Position numbers and translations under genes: made by a program
Assembly: GCA_002794735.1 (NCBI GenBank)
Contig: NBAZ01000008.1
Location: 1,054,001-1,118,000 of the forward strand
DNA length: 64,000 nt
Reading direction: 5' to 3'
Origin: Pyrrhoderma lamaoense
Lineage: Eukaryota > Basidiomycota > Agaricomycetes > Hymenochaetales > Hymenochaetaceae
Part shown: positions 34,884-47,731 of the stretch, one piece after another
Position numbering within the stretch: position 1 is the stretch's first letter
Layout: every line of letters begins with the position of its first letter
The notes under the pieces: generated by a model
What the model was told of the DNA's origin: nothing
Databases searched by the model: none
What the model saw: the letters and a program-made list of their open reading frames with translations, nothing else

Positions 34884-36331
34884 ATGACCCAAGCAGGGAA
34901 TTTACTGAGGTTTAGCGGCCATAACTATTTCAGGCAACGCCTAGTCCTTTCCATTCTCAGTGGTAAGTCAACACGCATCGACAAAATCCGTCCGGAGGAC
35001 AAGAATCCTGGTCTACGAGGTATGCATCAATGAAAACCTTTGTAGACTTTGGACTGTGCTAACTAATCCCCTTAGACTTCGAGGCAAGCTTTTTAAGAAT
35101 TCTGGAGAAGGTGACGAATGGAACTGTTATAGAGATATCGTATACCGGTGCGCATATAATATATTAAAAATAGGCATGGTGCTTATGGGAAGCTAAATCC
35201 TAGGTACTTCTATCTTGCTGAAACCTGGTGTTATTTCTGGTGGAACTATCACCCACGAATGCCCACTCTCACGTTCAATTGGATACTTTCTCGAACCTCT
35301 CGTTATGCTTGCACCGTTCTCAAAGAAACCATTTGACCTTACTCTTCGTGGAATCACTTCAGATGACCGGGACCTTTCAGTAGACATCCTGCGAACTGTC
35401 ACCTTACCGCACCTACAACTATTCGGTATCTCAGATGGGTTGGAACTCAAAGTATGAGACTACTGCATACTCCCACCTAAGCTCAAAACCTAACATGATC
35501 ACATTAGATTAAGAAACGAGGCGCTGTACCACTAGGAGGGGGTGAAGTGCAGTTTCTGTGTCCAGTTGTAAAACAACTTAAAACTCTCAACTTTGTCGAA
35601 CCTGGTAAAATAAAAAGAATAAGAGGAATATCGTAAGCTTCAAATACACACACTCTGCACAATCCATGCAAAGTTGCCAACCAAATTAATAGCCACGCAG
35701 TACGAGTCAGTCCCCAGATTTCCAATCGCATGATAGATACAGCTCGTTCTGTCCTCAATCGGTTTATACCCGACATCTATCTTTACTCCGACGTTTACAA
35801 GGGAGAGGAAAGTGGAAAGTATGAGAACTTTGCCTGTACCTTGATCGTGACATTCTGACCCTCCTTTGTAGGTCTCCCGGTTATGCGCTTACTCTCCTTG
35901 CAGAGTCAACAACAGGTGCTCTCCACTCCGCTGAGGCTGTCTCACCGCCGACTGGTGGAGTAACACCCGAGGATATCGCCTTGACAGCTTCAAGAGCTTT
36001 GCTTTCTGAGATTCAGAGTGGTGGTTGTGTTGATACCGCACACCAAGTGCTCGTCCTCTTGTTCATGGTACTTGGAAGCGAGGACGTTGGACGTTGTCGT
36101 ATGGGTGAACCATCTGCCAGAACGTGAGTCACAAATCCATATCCTTTCTTAATTAAGTTGACAATTCAAATATAAATGTACGTCAGCATCCAATTCCTTC
36201 GAGATGCCCGAGAGGTTTTCGGTACATCATTCAAAATCGCAAAAGTAGATTCTGTCGGGTCAGAGCCAAACGATCTGATCTTCTCATGCTTTGGTACAGG
36301 ATATGTGAATGCTAATCGTTCCCTTGCCTAA
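34884..36331 (+). CDS. RCL1: Rcl1, RNA 3'-phosphate cyclase-like SSU processome protein
   Basis: Nucleolar protein that works with Bms1 in 18S rRNA precursor cleavage. Start MTQAGNLLRFSGHNYFRQRL. Next come SILSGKSTRIDKIRPEDKNPGL, FEASFLRILEKVTNGT, the loop KPGVISGGTITHECP, SRSIGYFLEPLVMLAPFSKKP, DLTLRGITSD, KKRGAVPLGGGEV, RVSPQISNRMIDTAR and TGYVNANRSLA at the C-terminus. The order matches Rcl1 rather than true cyclase RtcA: the RtcA active-site His near the C-terminus is absent. All exon joins that I followed are in phase. Confidence 0.93.
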
Positions 36332-36467
36332 CGAATATAGTTTCTACACGCTTTTCTTTACTTCTTCCTCCAATTTGTGTATTTATAGAGAGCATATTAC
36401 AGTTTGAACTATTTGTATGTATACGTGCATGTATAATAACCATTAGACTATTGATCCTAAAAAATTT

Positions 36468-38945
36468 TTATCGATAGATTATCTCAATTTTTCCAAAGTC
36501 TCCATCGCCCTTCCCACCTCCTATTGCCACAAGATATTCCTCAAGTACAGGCCATCCAACTTCAAACATCGTACCAAGTTCATCAGTATGTCTCGTCCCA
36601 TCAAGAAGGTCTTTCAGTTCCGCAGGCACAACAGCCGTGGGTCCTATCCCACCAGCCATTTGGGCTCCCGGCAACATGATATTCTGCGAGGATGGCGATC
36701 GGGAAAGACGAGGTCGTGAGGGGTTCGTCAGGCTGGTCCCAGAAGGTAGACCATCCAAAGAATTCATACTATAGTCGTTCGCGATTGTGCTGGTCGAGTG
36801 AGTCAGGCCCGCCAAACCAATGCCAGCAGTAACTCCACCAGCGCCTGGTCCTGCCACAGGAGAGATGTATGATCCTCTGCGAGACCTATACCTCTGTGTT
36901 CTAGGAGACGTTTGTATGTTCGTATTAATAGCACCCATAACCACAGATGCAGAATTCATCAAACCGCCAGAGGGGGTGTGGGATTGCTATCTACCTTTTC
37001 ACGCTTAAACTGTTCCAAGTACTCCTTTGCATTACTCGCACGTCTCGCTGGAGTAGAAAAGGTTCTTTCTCTTTCTCCTTCACCTCGATCTCCTTTATCC
37101 CGATCACGCTGAGACTGTGATCCATGTCTTCTAAGCCCGGCACTAGAAAACACGCTAGGAGGTCCTGGAGGAGTGGTTGAAGCTATATTACGAGGAAAAA
37201 ATACAGAGGTCTCTGTAAGGACAGGTGGAGAGGTAACTCCAGAGCCTGTTGGTGACATAACAGGAAATGTCGGTGGTGAAGTTAGATTTAGACTTTTGCC
37301 TCTCTTTCTAAACGTCGATGACGGTCGTCTCTCAATATTCTTCTCTTGTCCAGGAGAAGCTAGAAGGACAGGCCATCTATGAACACGTCGTAAAAATCCC
37401 TTTTCAAGCATATTACTATGAGTCTACAAATCTTTTGACGGTGTATCGAGACACCAAGATACATACTTAATGACACCAAAACTGACGAACCGCCGTGGGT
37501 CGATACCATGCTTATCAGTATCGTATTCGTGCATCCAATCGAATACAGTTAATCCAGGTTTGAGCCGTGAATATAGGTGTAGAAGGTCAGGCCACTCGGA
37601 TATATCATGATCTAGAGGGTGTGTATTGATTTAGTTTATATACGGATAAACGAGGCTACTACGTCGTACCAGGCTTAGTCACATATGGACCGCATTCATC
37701 TCGTACATGTGCTTCATCAGCAAGCCATGATACGGAACGACATAAAGTATACATATTACTGAACTGGAATATATCGATCATCATTATTACTTGGTAGAAT
37801 CTGAAGTAATTGATTGATTGAAAGTAAGAAGGCGATGATTCTGAATCAGGACATACAATAAATGCTGGATCGCCTTTCGCGTTAAGTCAAGATCACAATC
37901 AGCCAGGTATGCTATGCGACTGACATGGTTCGTCCCGTCGATATGCGAACAGATCTAGTAATAAATTCAAGAAAGTAAATCTATCTATAGTTCGAGACGC
38001 AAATCTGATTCTCACTAACCTTAGCCATAGTAAGATCCCAGTTAGCTTCAATACGCTTTTTGAGGTTTATCAGAGCAATTGGTACAGACCAATCATGAAC
38101 TTCTGGTGGATTTGGATAGAAAGGGAATATCTTCAACTCTATTGAATTAAACTTGTCAATTGGAATTGAGGTTTCGGAGTATGAGTTTAAGTCTTCATAG
38201 AGTTGCTCAAGAATGGCATGAATCTTGTGTGATGTCTCTGGGGAAGTCAAGAAACATGATTCTTCCTGGAGCAGAGTGAATAAGCAAGGAATCGAACTCC
38301 GTTCAGAAACAATTACCAGGTGAAAGTACAATAGATGCAGACCTCACATGTAGTTAGCACTCGGCCAATCTTCCTCACAATTGGTTCATAGCAACTAAGA
38401 TCGGCTGTCCGTTCAAAAACAAAACAAACGTTATATCTGAAGAAGTTCCGTTCATAACGTTTTCTATTCTCTAATTCGACAGGGAATCCAATAATCTGAT
38501 GTCTCCGAGTGGTGCAAGTCACCAGACGGCCACAAAGAGCGCGTGGAGGTATTACGTAGCGAGATATATCCTCGAATTTGAAGAGAAACCGATTGTGAGC
38601 TAGGGCTCGATTGGCCGAAGAGCCTATTGTTTCACGAGAGCTGGCGAGATGGGAGTAACGAGAGACACTGGAGGCTCGTGAAGGATTTACGGAATCTTCA
38701 CCTCCTCCCCCACTTTTTGAATCTTTTCCTATGCTCGAGACGGAGGCTAGTGTCTGTGCATCCGATTCCGAGGACCGAAGCCCGGAAGTTGAGGCCGAGA
38801 GGTTAGTCCCTAGAGCTTGAGTAGGGGAAGTTAAAATAAGATCCTCAGGGACTTGGTAAACGATGTTGGTTCCTCCCTTGTCATGAAACACAGCATAAAA
38901 AACTGATAAAATTGTCGGCAAGAATGAATTGCCATCAGATGCCAT
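36468..38945 (-). CDS. NPR2: Npr2/NPRL2, GATOR1 (SEACIT) subunit
   Basis: Negative regulator of TORC1 acting on Rag GTPases under amino-acid shortage. Start MASDGNSFLPTILSVFYAVFHD, followed by GGTNIVYQVPEDLI, a Ser-rich insert, VIPPRALCGRLVTC, HQIIGFPVELENRKRYERN, FFRYNVCFVFERTADLSCYEPIVRK, then PIDKFNSIELKIFP and LDLTRKAIQHLLYYQVIMMIDIFQFSN. The C-terminal part has FGVIKGFLRRVHRWPVLL and LLDGTRHTDELGTMFEVGWP. A long Ser/Pro-rich insert, larger than in yeast or human, precedes the end. Within it the frame closes at 36972-36976; one more base in that run of five restores PPSGGLMNSASVVMG into the last exon. Divergent to GMF1 (151 bp between starts). Confidence 0.9.
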
Positions 38946-39096
38946 TTAAAACAATGCCCATAGACGAAGGGCAGATCATAGTAAGAGACTCTGAGTATGG
39001 CAAATAACTACCCTCACGTGCAGCATATATACACCCACCACGGCTGCGCGATCATAATCTATAGTCTGCATACTTCGTTCAGTCACTACCGCAACA

Positions 39097-39718
39097 ATGG
39101 TCAGATACTTTGAACTCATAACAGCTGACTATACTCTCTGATATTTGAGATTACATGTAGTCGCAAACAGTAGACATCCCCAAAGAACTCATAGAGAAGA
39201 TTCGCAAGTTCAGGATGCAACCTGACGCATCTAGCGCAGCATTGGTTGTTAAGATTGACCGCAAGGCGTTATGCATGGTTGAAGATGAGAAATATGATGA
39301 AATAGAAATGGAAGAACTCGCAGAAGGTATGTATTGGTAGCAATGCACCCATATCAGATCCCCAATCACTGAATGTATAATGTGCTTATTGGTCATCATA
39401 GAGTTACCTGGACACGAGCCTCGCTACGTTGTGCTCTCCTATGAGAAGCATTATGACGATGGGAGGCGTAAATACCACTTTGTTATCCTCAACTGGTGTC
39501 CTCCTGGTATACAAACTAGTCTCCTAACTCTCTACACAAGTGCACTCATCAATTTCAGAAACACGGTGAGTTACATTCTGTATTAGAGTATATTATAAAC
39601 TTCTCATTACCGTTCCACTATATACTACAACATTAAGGTTGATATTCAGGCTGTAATTGAAGCTAGAGAAGGACCTGAAGGTCTCACGAAAGACTTCATA
39701 GAAGCAGAACTCAAGTGA
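39097..39718 (+). CDS. GMF1: glia maturation factor-type ADF-homology protein
   Basis: Actin regulator that binds Arp2/3 and removes branches. The first exon is only the ATG codon (39097-39099), followed by an intron to 39160 and then SQTVDIPKELIEKIRKFRM. The ADF-H fold continues with SAALVVKIDRKA, EEIEMEELAEELPGHEPRYVVLSY, GRRKYHFVILNWCPPG, and ends VIEAREGPEGLTKDFIEAELK. At about 138 aa it is the normal GMF length (AIM7 in yeast) and lacks cofilin's typical F-actin-binding insert. The one-codon first exon is inferred from splice sites and family start. Confidence 0.9.
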
Positions 39719-39854
39719 ACCAATATACAACTTTCTTAGCATAAATCTTGTACTCATAGTAGTCGCACCTTCGCTTTGTATATGCACATCTGAATAGCTA
39801 TATCATCACTGTACAATAACACATATATACAATTTATCTATGGCGGGAAGACTC

Positions 39855-41485
39855 TCATATATCCTTTTTAGCTTCTCTGTTCGATTTCCTTCTATCTTCT
39901 CTAGTCAAGGAAGTAGCCTTATGATCAGGTCCTTCGGCCCATTTGTATGCACCCATAATTTCACATATCTCCCAACAATTCACGAATAGAAATAGGATAC
40001 TACAAATCCAAACGTGGATGTAGACGTTTAATCCTAAGAACTCAAGATCATAAGCAAACTTAAGCCACAAGGCTTGAGCACCGACCCAAGCTACAATCAT
40101 CGTAATTGCTTTTGCACGCGTAAAGGACAGGGAAGGGAGTACCAAAGGTAGAAGCGTGAGATACCAAAGGAAGTACTGGCAAATAGATCAGTACATGAAG
40201 AGTTATGTAGGTGTCATCAATTTTTTTACCTGAGAAGTACAAACTTTATTGAACGTTACAAATAAAGTAGTTTGCAAGAACCAAGTGAACGGAAGATGTC
40301 TAGACCCTTCACGGCCAAATTTAAGCCCTGAACCAAGACTTAATGCCATCTGAGGAACAAACGAGGCGAACGGAGAACGTGCAAATTTCTGCCACAGCGG
40401 AAGGTGGGTCGGGCTTAGATGGGCATAACCAGGATCGGGGTATGTGAGGTAGATTGGGAACCAGTAAGGTGAAAAGTTATGCTTATGATCCAGTCTATGT
40501 ACGTGATATAAGTATGTTTCGTACAAAAACGGGTATCCCCAGCTATGTAATTGTTAGTCAGTTACAGAGAAAAATATATAACAGAAAGCCCCAGAGAATC
40601 CTACAAGAGATACATTATGGCGTTGAGTAGCATGAATACTCCTGAGCTTAGTATTACAAATCGGATACTTTGTGCGTTTACGAGTCCCTTAGCCCATTGT
40701 CCGATAGTTTCTGGTCTTCTCCCGAGTCTCTCTGCACGTTCTGTACATATGACAGCGACTATACTAACACCATAAATCAAAGGGTAGATCTTCCAATGAG
40801 TTGCAAGACCCAAGAGAACTGCAGTTATGTCATACGAATATTGAGATTTACGTGGATACATAGCAAAGTAGAGTGTCCCGACAACAAGAGCACCTAGAGT
40901 AGACTCAGAAGATCCACGAGTTGATATCGAGAACACCATAGGATTAAGCAGATGCAACGCTGCATAAAGTACAGCCTGGCGCTCTCGAGATTTCTCTGTT
41001 ATACCAGATTTGGAATTACGGAAGAGAGATGAAGTTTATAAATAAGGACTCCAACAAGTATGTCACATGCAGAGAATAGATATTTCCCAAAAGATGGATG
41101 TATTGTTATATTTGGTGTCATAATAAGGGCAAGAAGAGGAGTATAACGATATGTAGCACGGTAGTACGGGCTATTGCATACAACGATTAAGTCACATTGC
41201 GTGATTGGGTAGTGAAAGTCAGAAAACTCACTCTCCGAAACCAAGAATTCTCCCTAGGATTCCCTGTGCTACATTTGCAGGTACATGATCACCAAATTCA
41301 TTAATTCTTGCAGGTGTTGGATGGAGTAGGAATCGTGCTGCGTCAGTAAAGACGCGATAGTCAACGTCAGTGTATTTCACGACAGAGTGAGCATCATGCC
41401 ATTCACTGTATAGGATGAGAATGATACGTATTACGATCGAAAGGAGTATGATATTCCTGAACGACAGTGACGACAACAAGTCCAT
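39855..41485 (-). CDS. GPI14: GPI mannosyltransferase I (PIG-M/Gpi14)
   Basis: Polytopic ER enzyme that adds the first mannose to the GPI core using dolichol-phosphate mannose. The ATG at 41485 gives MDLLSSLSFRNIILLSIVIRI. The luminal catalytic loop has YSEWHDAHSVVKYTDVDYRV (DxD motif). Next are YYRATYRYTPLLALIM, NPMVFSISTRGSSESTLGAL, LLGLATHWKIYPLIYG, and C-terminal helices ending with a basic RREDRRKSNREAKKDI-like tail that resembles an ER-retention signal. Frames of all exons join properly. Divergent to PPP4R2 (267 bp between starts) and tail to tail with GMF1. Confidence 0.92.
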
Positions 41486-41752
41486 GCTAAACACCCGTTT
41501 GTGATTTTCTACAAGCCCGTAGATCTTATGTTTTAATGTCCGAACGACGTCGATCTCTCAAGGACCGCGACAGGGTCACGTACACGCGCGTTACTCAATT
41601 CTAAGCATTCACCATTTGCTCACCGTCTAGAGACAAGAAAAAATGATAAATGGGTCTGTAGACTATCCCATATCTCCCGGTTTTAATTGGACGTCAGGTG
41701 CGAAATGATTAATTCTTTGACAATGTGTTTTTGACTTATGGTTTTTCTTGAG

Positions 41753-42976
41753 ATGTCAGAATATGACCAGGAGTTAGAGAAACTTGCTACTTCAGACTAT
41801 GTTGAGTAAGGGCCTTCAGATATAGTATAGATACTCAAACTCTTTCTCACTCGCTGTCAACTAGAACGGACTGGAATCAACTGAGGGATATGATCAAGTT
41901 TAAGCTTTCCGAAGTAAGCTATCTGGATTTATGCACTTAACCAATAGCTTAACTCATATGTAGAACATTAAATCATTCATGGCAGACCCACCTCCCTCTT
42001 CACCTCCTTTATCTTCATTATCATCTACTATACCATTTCCTTCAATGTCAGCGCCCCAGCAAGTCGCAATGTCAACAGAATCTCCTTATTCACCACGGCC
42101 ACTACCAACAACTCCCGTGAGATTTCCCCCTTTCCCGCGTCGTGCCATTGACCGGAATGCATACAAGTCTCAAGGACGTCAAAAGGTGGTCCTGAGTGAA
42201 GAGGAAGCAAAAACTATGAAAGAGAGTATCTATCGACTTTTGCACGAGTTTGAAGGGTAAGGATTTTATAATGATCATAATAAACCTGTACAATACCGAT
42301 CCTTTACTTTAGATACCCACCTTTTACAATTCAACGTATATGTGAATTGATGATTCATCCGAAAAAGAATTTCAGATATCTAGGAAAGTATCTTCGCGCA
42401 GTAGAACGTACCTTACTAGTCACTTCCACGATAGATGTCTTCCCTGTGGTAAATCCAGAAGACAGTGAATCTACATTCAGCCTTGCGGGCTCTCTACGCG
42501 AGGCTACTACACCCTTATTTTCCCCCATTCCCTTCTTACATGAAGATGCACGGCGCAGTCATAGTCGGAGTCCACCTATAAGCCCATTACATTTACCTAC
42601 TTCCAGCACAAATAACCCGAATGTTGAACCTCTGTCTTTAGGTGCTTCAGCATCTGCAAGTGCAATGAAAGGTGCAGAAGAAAATGAAGGGCCGGTGCTA
42701 GGTCTCGTCGATGAGCTAGATGATCCAAGCCCGGGACATCTTTCTGAAAGGCCTACAGCATTATCCTCAACAACAAGCGTAGGGCTCGAAGCAGATTCAT
42801 CGAGCTCTGAAGCACCCACTGCTTCAGCACGAATATCAGGGAAGCCAATGTTTGGTGGATCTCTTGGTGATCGCTTTGTGAAAGCATCGTCGCGGACTGA
42901 AAGTACGGAGGGCACAGATGCTATGGCTGTAGATGAGCCGGAGCCTGACGCTGACAAAGAGAACGTTAAAACATAG
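41753..42976 (+). CDS. PPP4R2: protein phosphatase 4 regulatory subunit 2
   Basis: Partner of the PP4 catalytic subunit, acting in DNA-damage recovery and mRNA processing. Exons join as MSEYDQELEKLATSDYVE, TDWNQLRDMIKFKLSE, NIKSFMADPP. A Pro/Ser-rich insert precedes KTMKESIYRLLHEFEG and the signature YPPFTIQRICELMIHPKKN plus FRYLGKYLRAVERTLLVTST. The C-terminal half is acidic and Ser-rich with short Asp/Glu clusters (ENEGPVLGLVDELDDPSPG, MAVDEPEPDADKENVKT), as in the family. Intact. Confidence 0.88.
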
Positions 42977-43851
42977 GATCGTAAATTATCTACTCATTTT
43001 TCTCCCGACCTGTTATACTGGCATCTAGAAGCTTTATCTGCTCTGCTTATGTTCCTTCTTGTAGCTAATTATATATCTTCATGACCTTGAGAATATGTTC
43101 ACCCAAATAACAATACCTTTAACCAATTTGGAACTGTTGGGAAGTGTCGAATGAGAAGTTAGTCATTGTCGTTGCGTGATGGATTGTATTGAATGTTCAG
43201 CGCATGTAATGAGTAGCATCGACATAAATGTTATTCTCTTGTTTCCTGTCTGATTTTCTATCATGTTTTTATTCTCAATTTTAGCCGAACTCAAAAATGT
43301 CTTGTACTGATGTCAAAGCACTGTATTTCGAGATTTTAGCGAACGGGCTAAGTGACGTCTCAGCCTTTTACTCGTCGATCTTGGCGGACGGTACACGGAC
43401 ACCGCCTTGTTCTTATGGAAGTACCAACCGGTGTTTACTTTGCGAGTCAGCCTTAAGCTCGGGGAGTGCTTCCTTTACTCTATCTCACTAACCACCACAA
43501 CCGCTGCCCCACGATCCCTAATCGAAGGTGGCATACTGAAGAACGCGACTGAGCTAGGGATCATCTACTTGCTTAAGAATCCTCTAGGTTATGGCTTTGT
43601 TCCTTAACCGGAGTCGCGGTGGTAGACGCACTGGTTACAAATCACATCCTAAGATGACAGGTTCAAGACGCAAAGCCCTCGTGCGGAGCTATGTGCCCGA
43701 CTGGTTTGTCTATTGTTTTCCCGTATGTTTTAGGTGGTTTTATTAACACTTGTTCATAATAACCTTGAAGGCTACTCTGTATTGTACTCGCGTGAGTATT
43801 GTTACCTGTGCATATATGTATGCGCTTTAACTCGTGTTCATCACTCCACAG
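42977..43851. other. intergenic, with unresolved 5' exons of the PAP2 gene
   Basis: No recognised gene. The first exon(s) of the lipid phosphatase downstream must lie here (likely 43600-43850), but I could not identify them. Confidence 0.35.
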
Positions 43852-45406
43852 TGCAGTCTTTTTCGCTTTGGATAAAGTGCCAGGATTTAGGAGGGAGTTT
43901 TCAATTGATGACCCTACGTGAGCAGTATAAGCTCGTTTTAAACTCATATTACGATGTTGATTTAGTCTACTTTACCTTATAGTTTGCATTTCCCGTATGT
44001 ATTATACTGGGTTTATCGTATGCTGGGGCTATGTTGCTAATGCTCTACTGTATACAGCTTTGCAGAGCACGAGAGAGTCCCTGTAAGCTTACTCTCTAAA
44101 TCATAATAAAGGTTAGAAGTCCTGACTGAATGCATTTCTAGCCAATAGCTCTGTATTTTATTGCTATTGTTGCTCCTTTCGTACTACAGATCGTGGTCAA
44201 TCTTATTTCCATCAGATCATGGTGGGATTTCCATAATGGCACTCTTGGACGTGGGTGACGTTGTTGTTATAATCCTCAAGACGGAGCGACTAACTTTTAC
44301 CCCGCATCTCCATAATAGTCCTTTTGAGTCTTTCTTTGACAGGTGCCATCACTCAATTCACCAAAATAACTGTCGGAAGACCAAGACCTGGTATGTACTA
44401 AATATATCACTCAGTCGTTGTTCCTGGGATTTACTTTGATGATCTATTCAGATGTGCTTTCTCGGTGTCAGCCTCCATCAGGAATCGTAGATCCGGAATA
44501 CGGGCTTGTCACAAGTGCTATATGTACGCAAACAGACGTGGCAAAACTTCGCGATGGATTCAGAAGTTTCCCAAGTGGTCATTCCAGTCGTAAGTTACAT
44601 TGATAAATAGTATGTCGGCCTGTGGTTTCTGATAAGCACTATCCCCCTGCCTTAGTATCGTTTGCTGGATTAGGGTTCCTAGCGTTCTACCTAGCAGGCA
44701 AACTTCACCTCTTTGATGAGCGGGGTCATACGGTATGTCTCCTTGACACTACGTCCTGGTTGCTACAGTCTCACGGAAACGAAATATAGTCCAAGGCTTG
44801 GATTTCTCTAACGCCGTTATCGGCAGCCGCGCTGGTCGCGATTTCTCGTACAATGGACTACCGCCGTACGTTTTTACCATCCCATTCAGTATCACGATCG
44901 AAAACACATGATTTATCTGAATGCTTTATTTGAACAGATCACTGGCAAGACGTCCTTATTGGCTCACTCCTCGGTCTCGTCATGTCTTTCTTCTCTTACA
45001 GACAATACTATCCATCTCTCTCTTCACCGTCTTCGCATCGACCATTCTCCCGAGAATTAAACGTGAAGATGACCGTGACCAAGGGCATATACCGTTACCA
45101 TCGGAAGGAGATAGAAGCTCTGACGAAGCAGTCTTGCCTACTACTCGTCCAGGATACAAACATGGAACTTCGTCTGCTCCTGGAAACGTTGGTGGAATGG
45201 GCTTGGCGAGTGATCACCCACCAACACATCCTGCGGTACCACATTTCCACCTACATCCCAGTGCGGGGTATACCGAGTATACTGATGATAACGAGAGTGA
45301 AGAAGCGAGACGTGGGTCTTCTGATCCCAGGATGCTTGGGCACACTAAACGTGAATCAGAAGACTTGGAGATGAATGGCGTGGGTTCAAGGAGGGGTTCT
45401 TCATAA
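43852..45406 (+). CDS. DPP1: PAP2-family lipid phosphatase, DPP1-like (5' end unresolved)
   Basis: Integral membrane phosphatase for diacylglycerol pyrophosphate, phosphatidate and related lipids. The first exon found reads VFFALDKVPGFRREFSIDDP, then FAEHERVP, ALYFIAIVAPFVLQIVVNLIS, GAITQFTKITVGRPRPD (catalytic C1), FRSFPSGHSS (C2) and SRTMDYRHHWQDVLIGSLLG (C3). Six helices are expected and most are visible. The frame shifts at CCC 45049-45051. One added C joins SYRQYYPSLSS, HRPFSPRIKRED and the acidic, Ser/Arg-rich tail that ends EDLEMNGVGSRRGSS. The extended tail is not catalytic. Confidence 0.85.
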
Positions 45407-45604
45407 AAATGACATGCAGGGCCTGTATCACAAATTAAGGACTCCAGAGGTGAATCCAAGCACAGTAAATAAGTAAATAGTCATTCATAGTCAGCAATTT
45501 ACTTCCTGTTTTTATTTTCTACCATTTATCCGTGATCCTGTTTAATAATTTTATGTATATAAATCAAAGTAACAGGCCACGATATGTAATATAAAATTAA
45601 GGCT

Positions 45605-46424
45605 CTAGGGAGCATAATCTCGTTTTATGCGTTCAAGCATTGCTTCCATACGATACTTCATATTCGGCTGACCTCTCCCAGTCTCATTCCTAGCTCTCTT
45701 CTCATAGGCACCCCTCCCTCTTCCTCTTCCCCTTCCTCTTGAACCTCTCTCAGAATTCGGTATGACAGCATCCCGCCGACGATGTAACGGGTCAGCCTTG
45801 TACGAATGCAACGATTTTCTTGAATAGGCCTTCTCTTCCAAGTCTCGTAAGGTAGGCTTCTTATCCCCTTTTCCTTTCCCCATCACCATCCCGTCCCCTA
45901 CGTCCTCGCCTTCCCGAGCACGTTTTTTGCCCCTTGCCTTGGCCGACAAGGAACTTTGCTCATTTCTCCTTTGCTTTTCAGCTCCTGATTTCTTGTGTAA
46001 CGTTTTAGGTCTGGTATCCGAAGCGGTGCTCTTTGCGTCCGTCAAGATCCCAGTATCTGTTTGAGGTTCAGTGTCGGGGGTATGTTCGCCTTCAGCAACC
46101 GAAAGCTGAGCAGTTTCTTTTATTTCGACATCATCTTCGGCCTCAGTCGGTTCCAGGCCTAGTGATAAATTTAAACGACCGAATGTTTCTCCTTCTTTGC
46201 GTTTCTGGTTCTTCCATTTTGCTTTCAGTTTGATTCGGTCGATAGATTGTTTTTTTAGTTTTCGGGCTAAGTTTTGTTGATTTAGTTACATTATGTTGAA
46301 TTGAACGCTATTAGTCTTATTGTAAGGGTATAACGACGTTACCTCTTTCTTTTGGGAGAAATGTAAGTGGCGAGGGCCCTTTATTTCCACTCCTCTTTGC
46401 TTTTCCAGTTGGTAAGCCCATCAT
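45605..46424 (-). CDS. FYV7: Fyv7-type rRNA-processing protein
   Basis: Small, very basic protein of the SSU processome family. Starts MMGLPTGKAKRSGNKGPSPL, one intron after about 30 residues, then ARKLKKQSIDRIKLKAKWKN, an acidic middle, and a Lys/Arg-rich half with a short RGRGRGRGRG stretch. The C-terminal signature GRGQPNMKYRMEAMLERIK matches the yeast Fyv7 ending (TGQP, M, then LxxKI). The identification rests mainly on that motif and overall composition. Divergent to the eIF1 gene. Confidence 0.65.
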
Positions 46425-46692
46425 GATATATGTTGTACTGGGTATGTGGTCACAGCTCTGCGTAAACTAGGTATCACAAATGGAAATAAAGACTCTAAAT
46501 TGAACCAATTTAATGTACATGTATGTACAATTTTCTTTATCTATTTGTGACGAGGCGGCTCGGTTTGTGCCGGTCACAGGTTTAGTGTCGGACTAATTTG
46601 TCACCCATTGCATCTCTCCACACACATCTATCCCTAATTGCCTCTCAGACGTCAACTCTCGCTTCGCCCTCTCCCGAAAAGCACATCTGACA

Positions 46693-47301
46693 ATGAGCGC
46701 AGAAAACCCTCTTTCTCCAGGATGTAAGTAATGAATGAATGATTGTCTATTTCTACTCATCGATCATAATATATCGTTAACATTTTGTTTGTACCTTTAA
46801 TTTGTTTTACATAGCAAGCTCTTCACTCAAGGATGAGGAAGTCCTTTGGGCAATGATACCCATCTCTTAGACGATGAGGACCTCCTTGGAGATGATGAAG
46901 ATGTTGGCTCACAAGCCGAGAATATCCATATTCGTATCCAACAACGAAACGGAAGGAAAACTCTTACAACTCTTCAGGGTATTGGTGAACGTATGTATGC
47001 GCTACTTTTCCACTGAAATTTCTGATACTGACTCAGATTATGATGATCTATCGTAATTTTGTAAAGAATACGATTTAAAGAAGATCCTGAAAGAGTTTAA
47101 AAGGGTACGTTTTACAGATTCTTTGATTCTGAGGCGCTATCTAATCCTGCGTTACAGGACTTTGCCTGCAATGGTACTATCGTTGAAGACCCTAAGATGG
47201 GTAAGGTCATCCAATTGCAAGGGGACCAACGCGAGAAGATCCGAGACTTCTTGACTGTGAATGGAGTTGAACGCAGCACAATTATCATTCACGGTTATTA
47301 A
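46693..47301 (+). CDS. SUI1: translation initiation factor eIF1 (Sui1)
   Basis: Start-codon fidelity factor of the 43S complex. The N-terminus MSAENPLSPG is followed after an intron by SSLKDE. The conserved core is DVGSQAENIHIRIQQRNGRK, TLTTLQGIGE, EYDLKKILKEFKR, DFACNGTIVEDPKMGKVIQLQ, GDQREKIRDFL and IIIHGY before TAA. Between SSLKDE and HLLDDEDLLGDDED the frame must shift by one base. Adding one G at 46837-46838 gives GSPLGNDTHLLDDED and a normal eIF1. Because eIF1 is essential, a base missing from the sequence is far likelier than a broken gene. Confidence 0.9.
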
Positions 47302-47731
47302 GCAGCTATGTTTTTATCCCTGTTAATGGTTCAAGGGAAGATTTCCTCTCTTTCGGGTTAGTTCTTTGCCTGTCTTTGGACAGATGTCATATTTGCTATG
47401 TGATGGACAAATAACTCTTCTTGTTTGCGTTCATCAGTCTACCAGTGTATTGATCGATAGCCTTTTGTTCCTGTTCGAAATATCATACTTCCCTATCAAC
47501 GACATGGAGTTGTTAGAGAGTTACCTGGGGTCTTTAGGTTCTTACAAATCAACGCTCAAGACTATGTGTGTCCTCAGCTCTTTTATCTCCAAGATATAAC
47601 CATATCCAAATCAAAGCTACTTGATCATGACGATTCATGTTTGGGGATGGATATTGAAGCCTCTTAAACGTAGTTAACCTCTCTTAACAAATAAACATTA
47701 CATACATATGTGCACACATACTAAGCTCAGA

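Noticed and set aside
43297..43607. Short plus-strand frames upstream of the lipid phosphatase as its N-terminal exons
   Set aside because: They do not resemble the N-terminus of PAP2 enzymes and do not join in phase to the first conserved exon.
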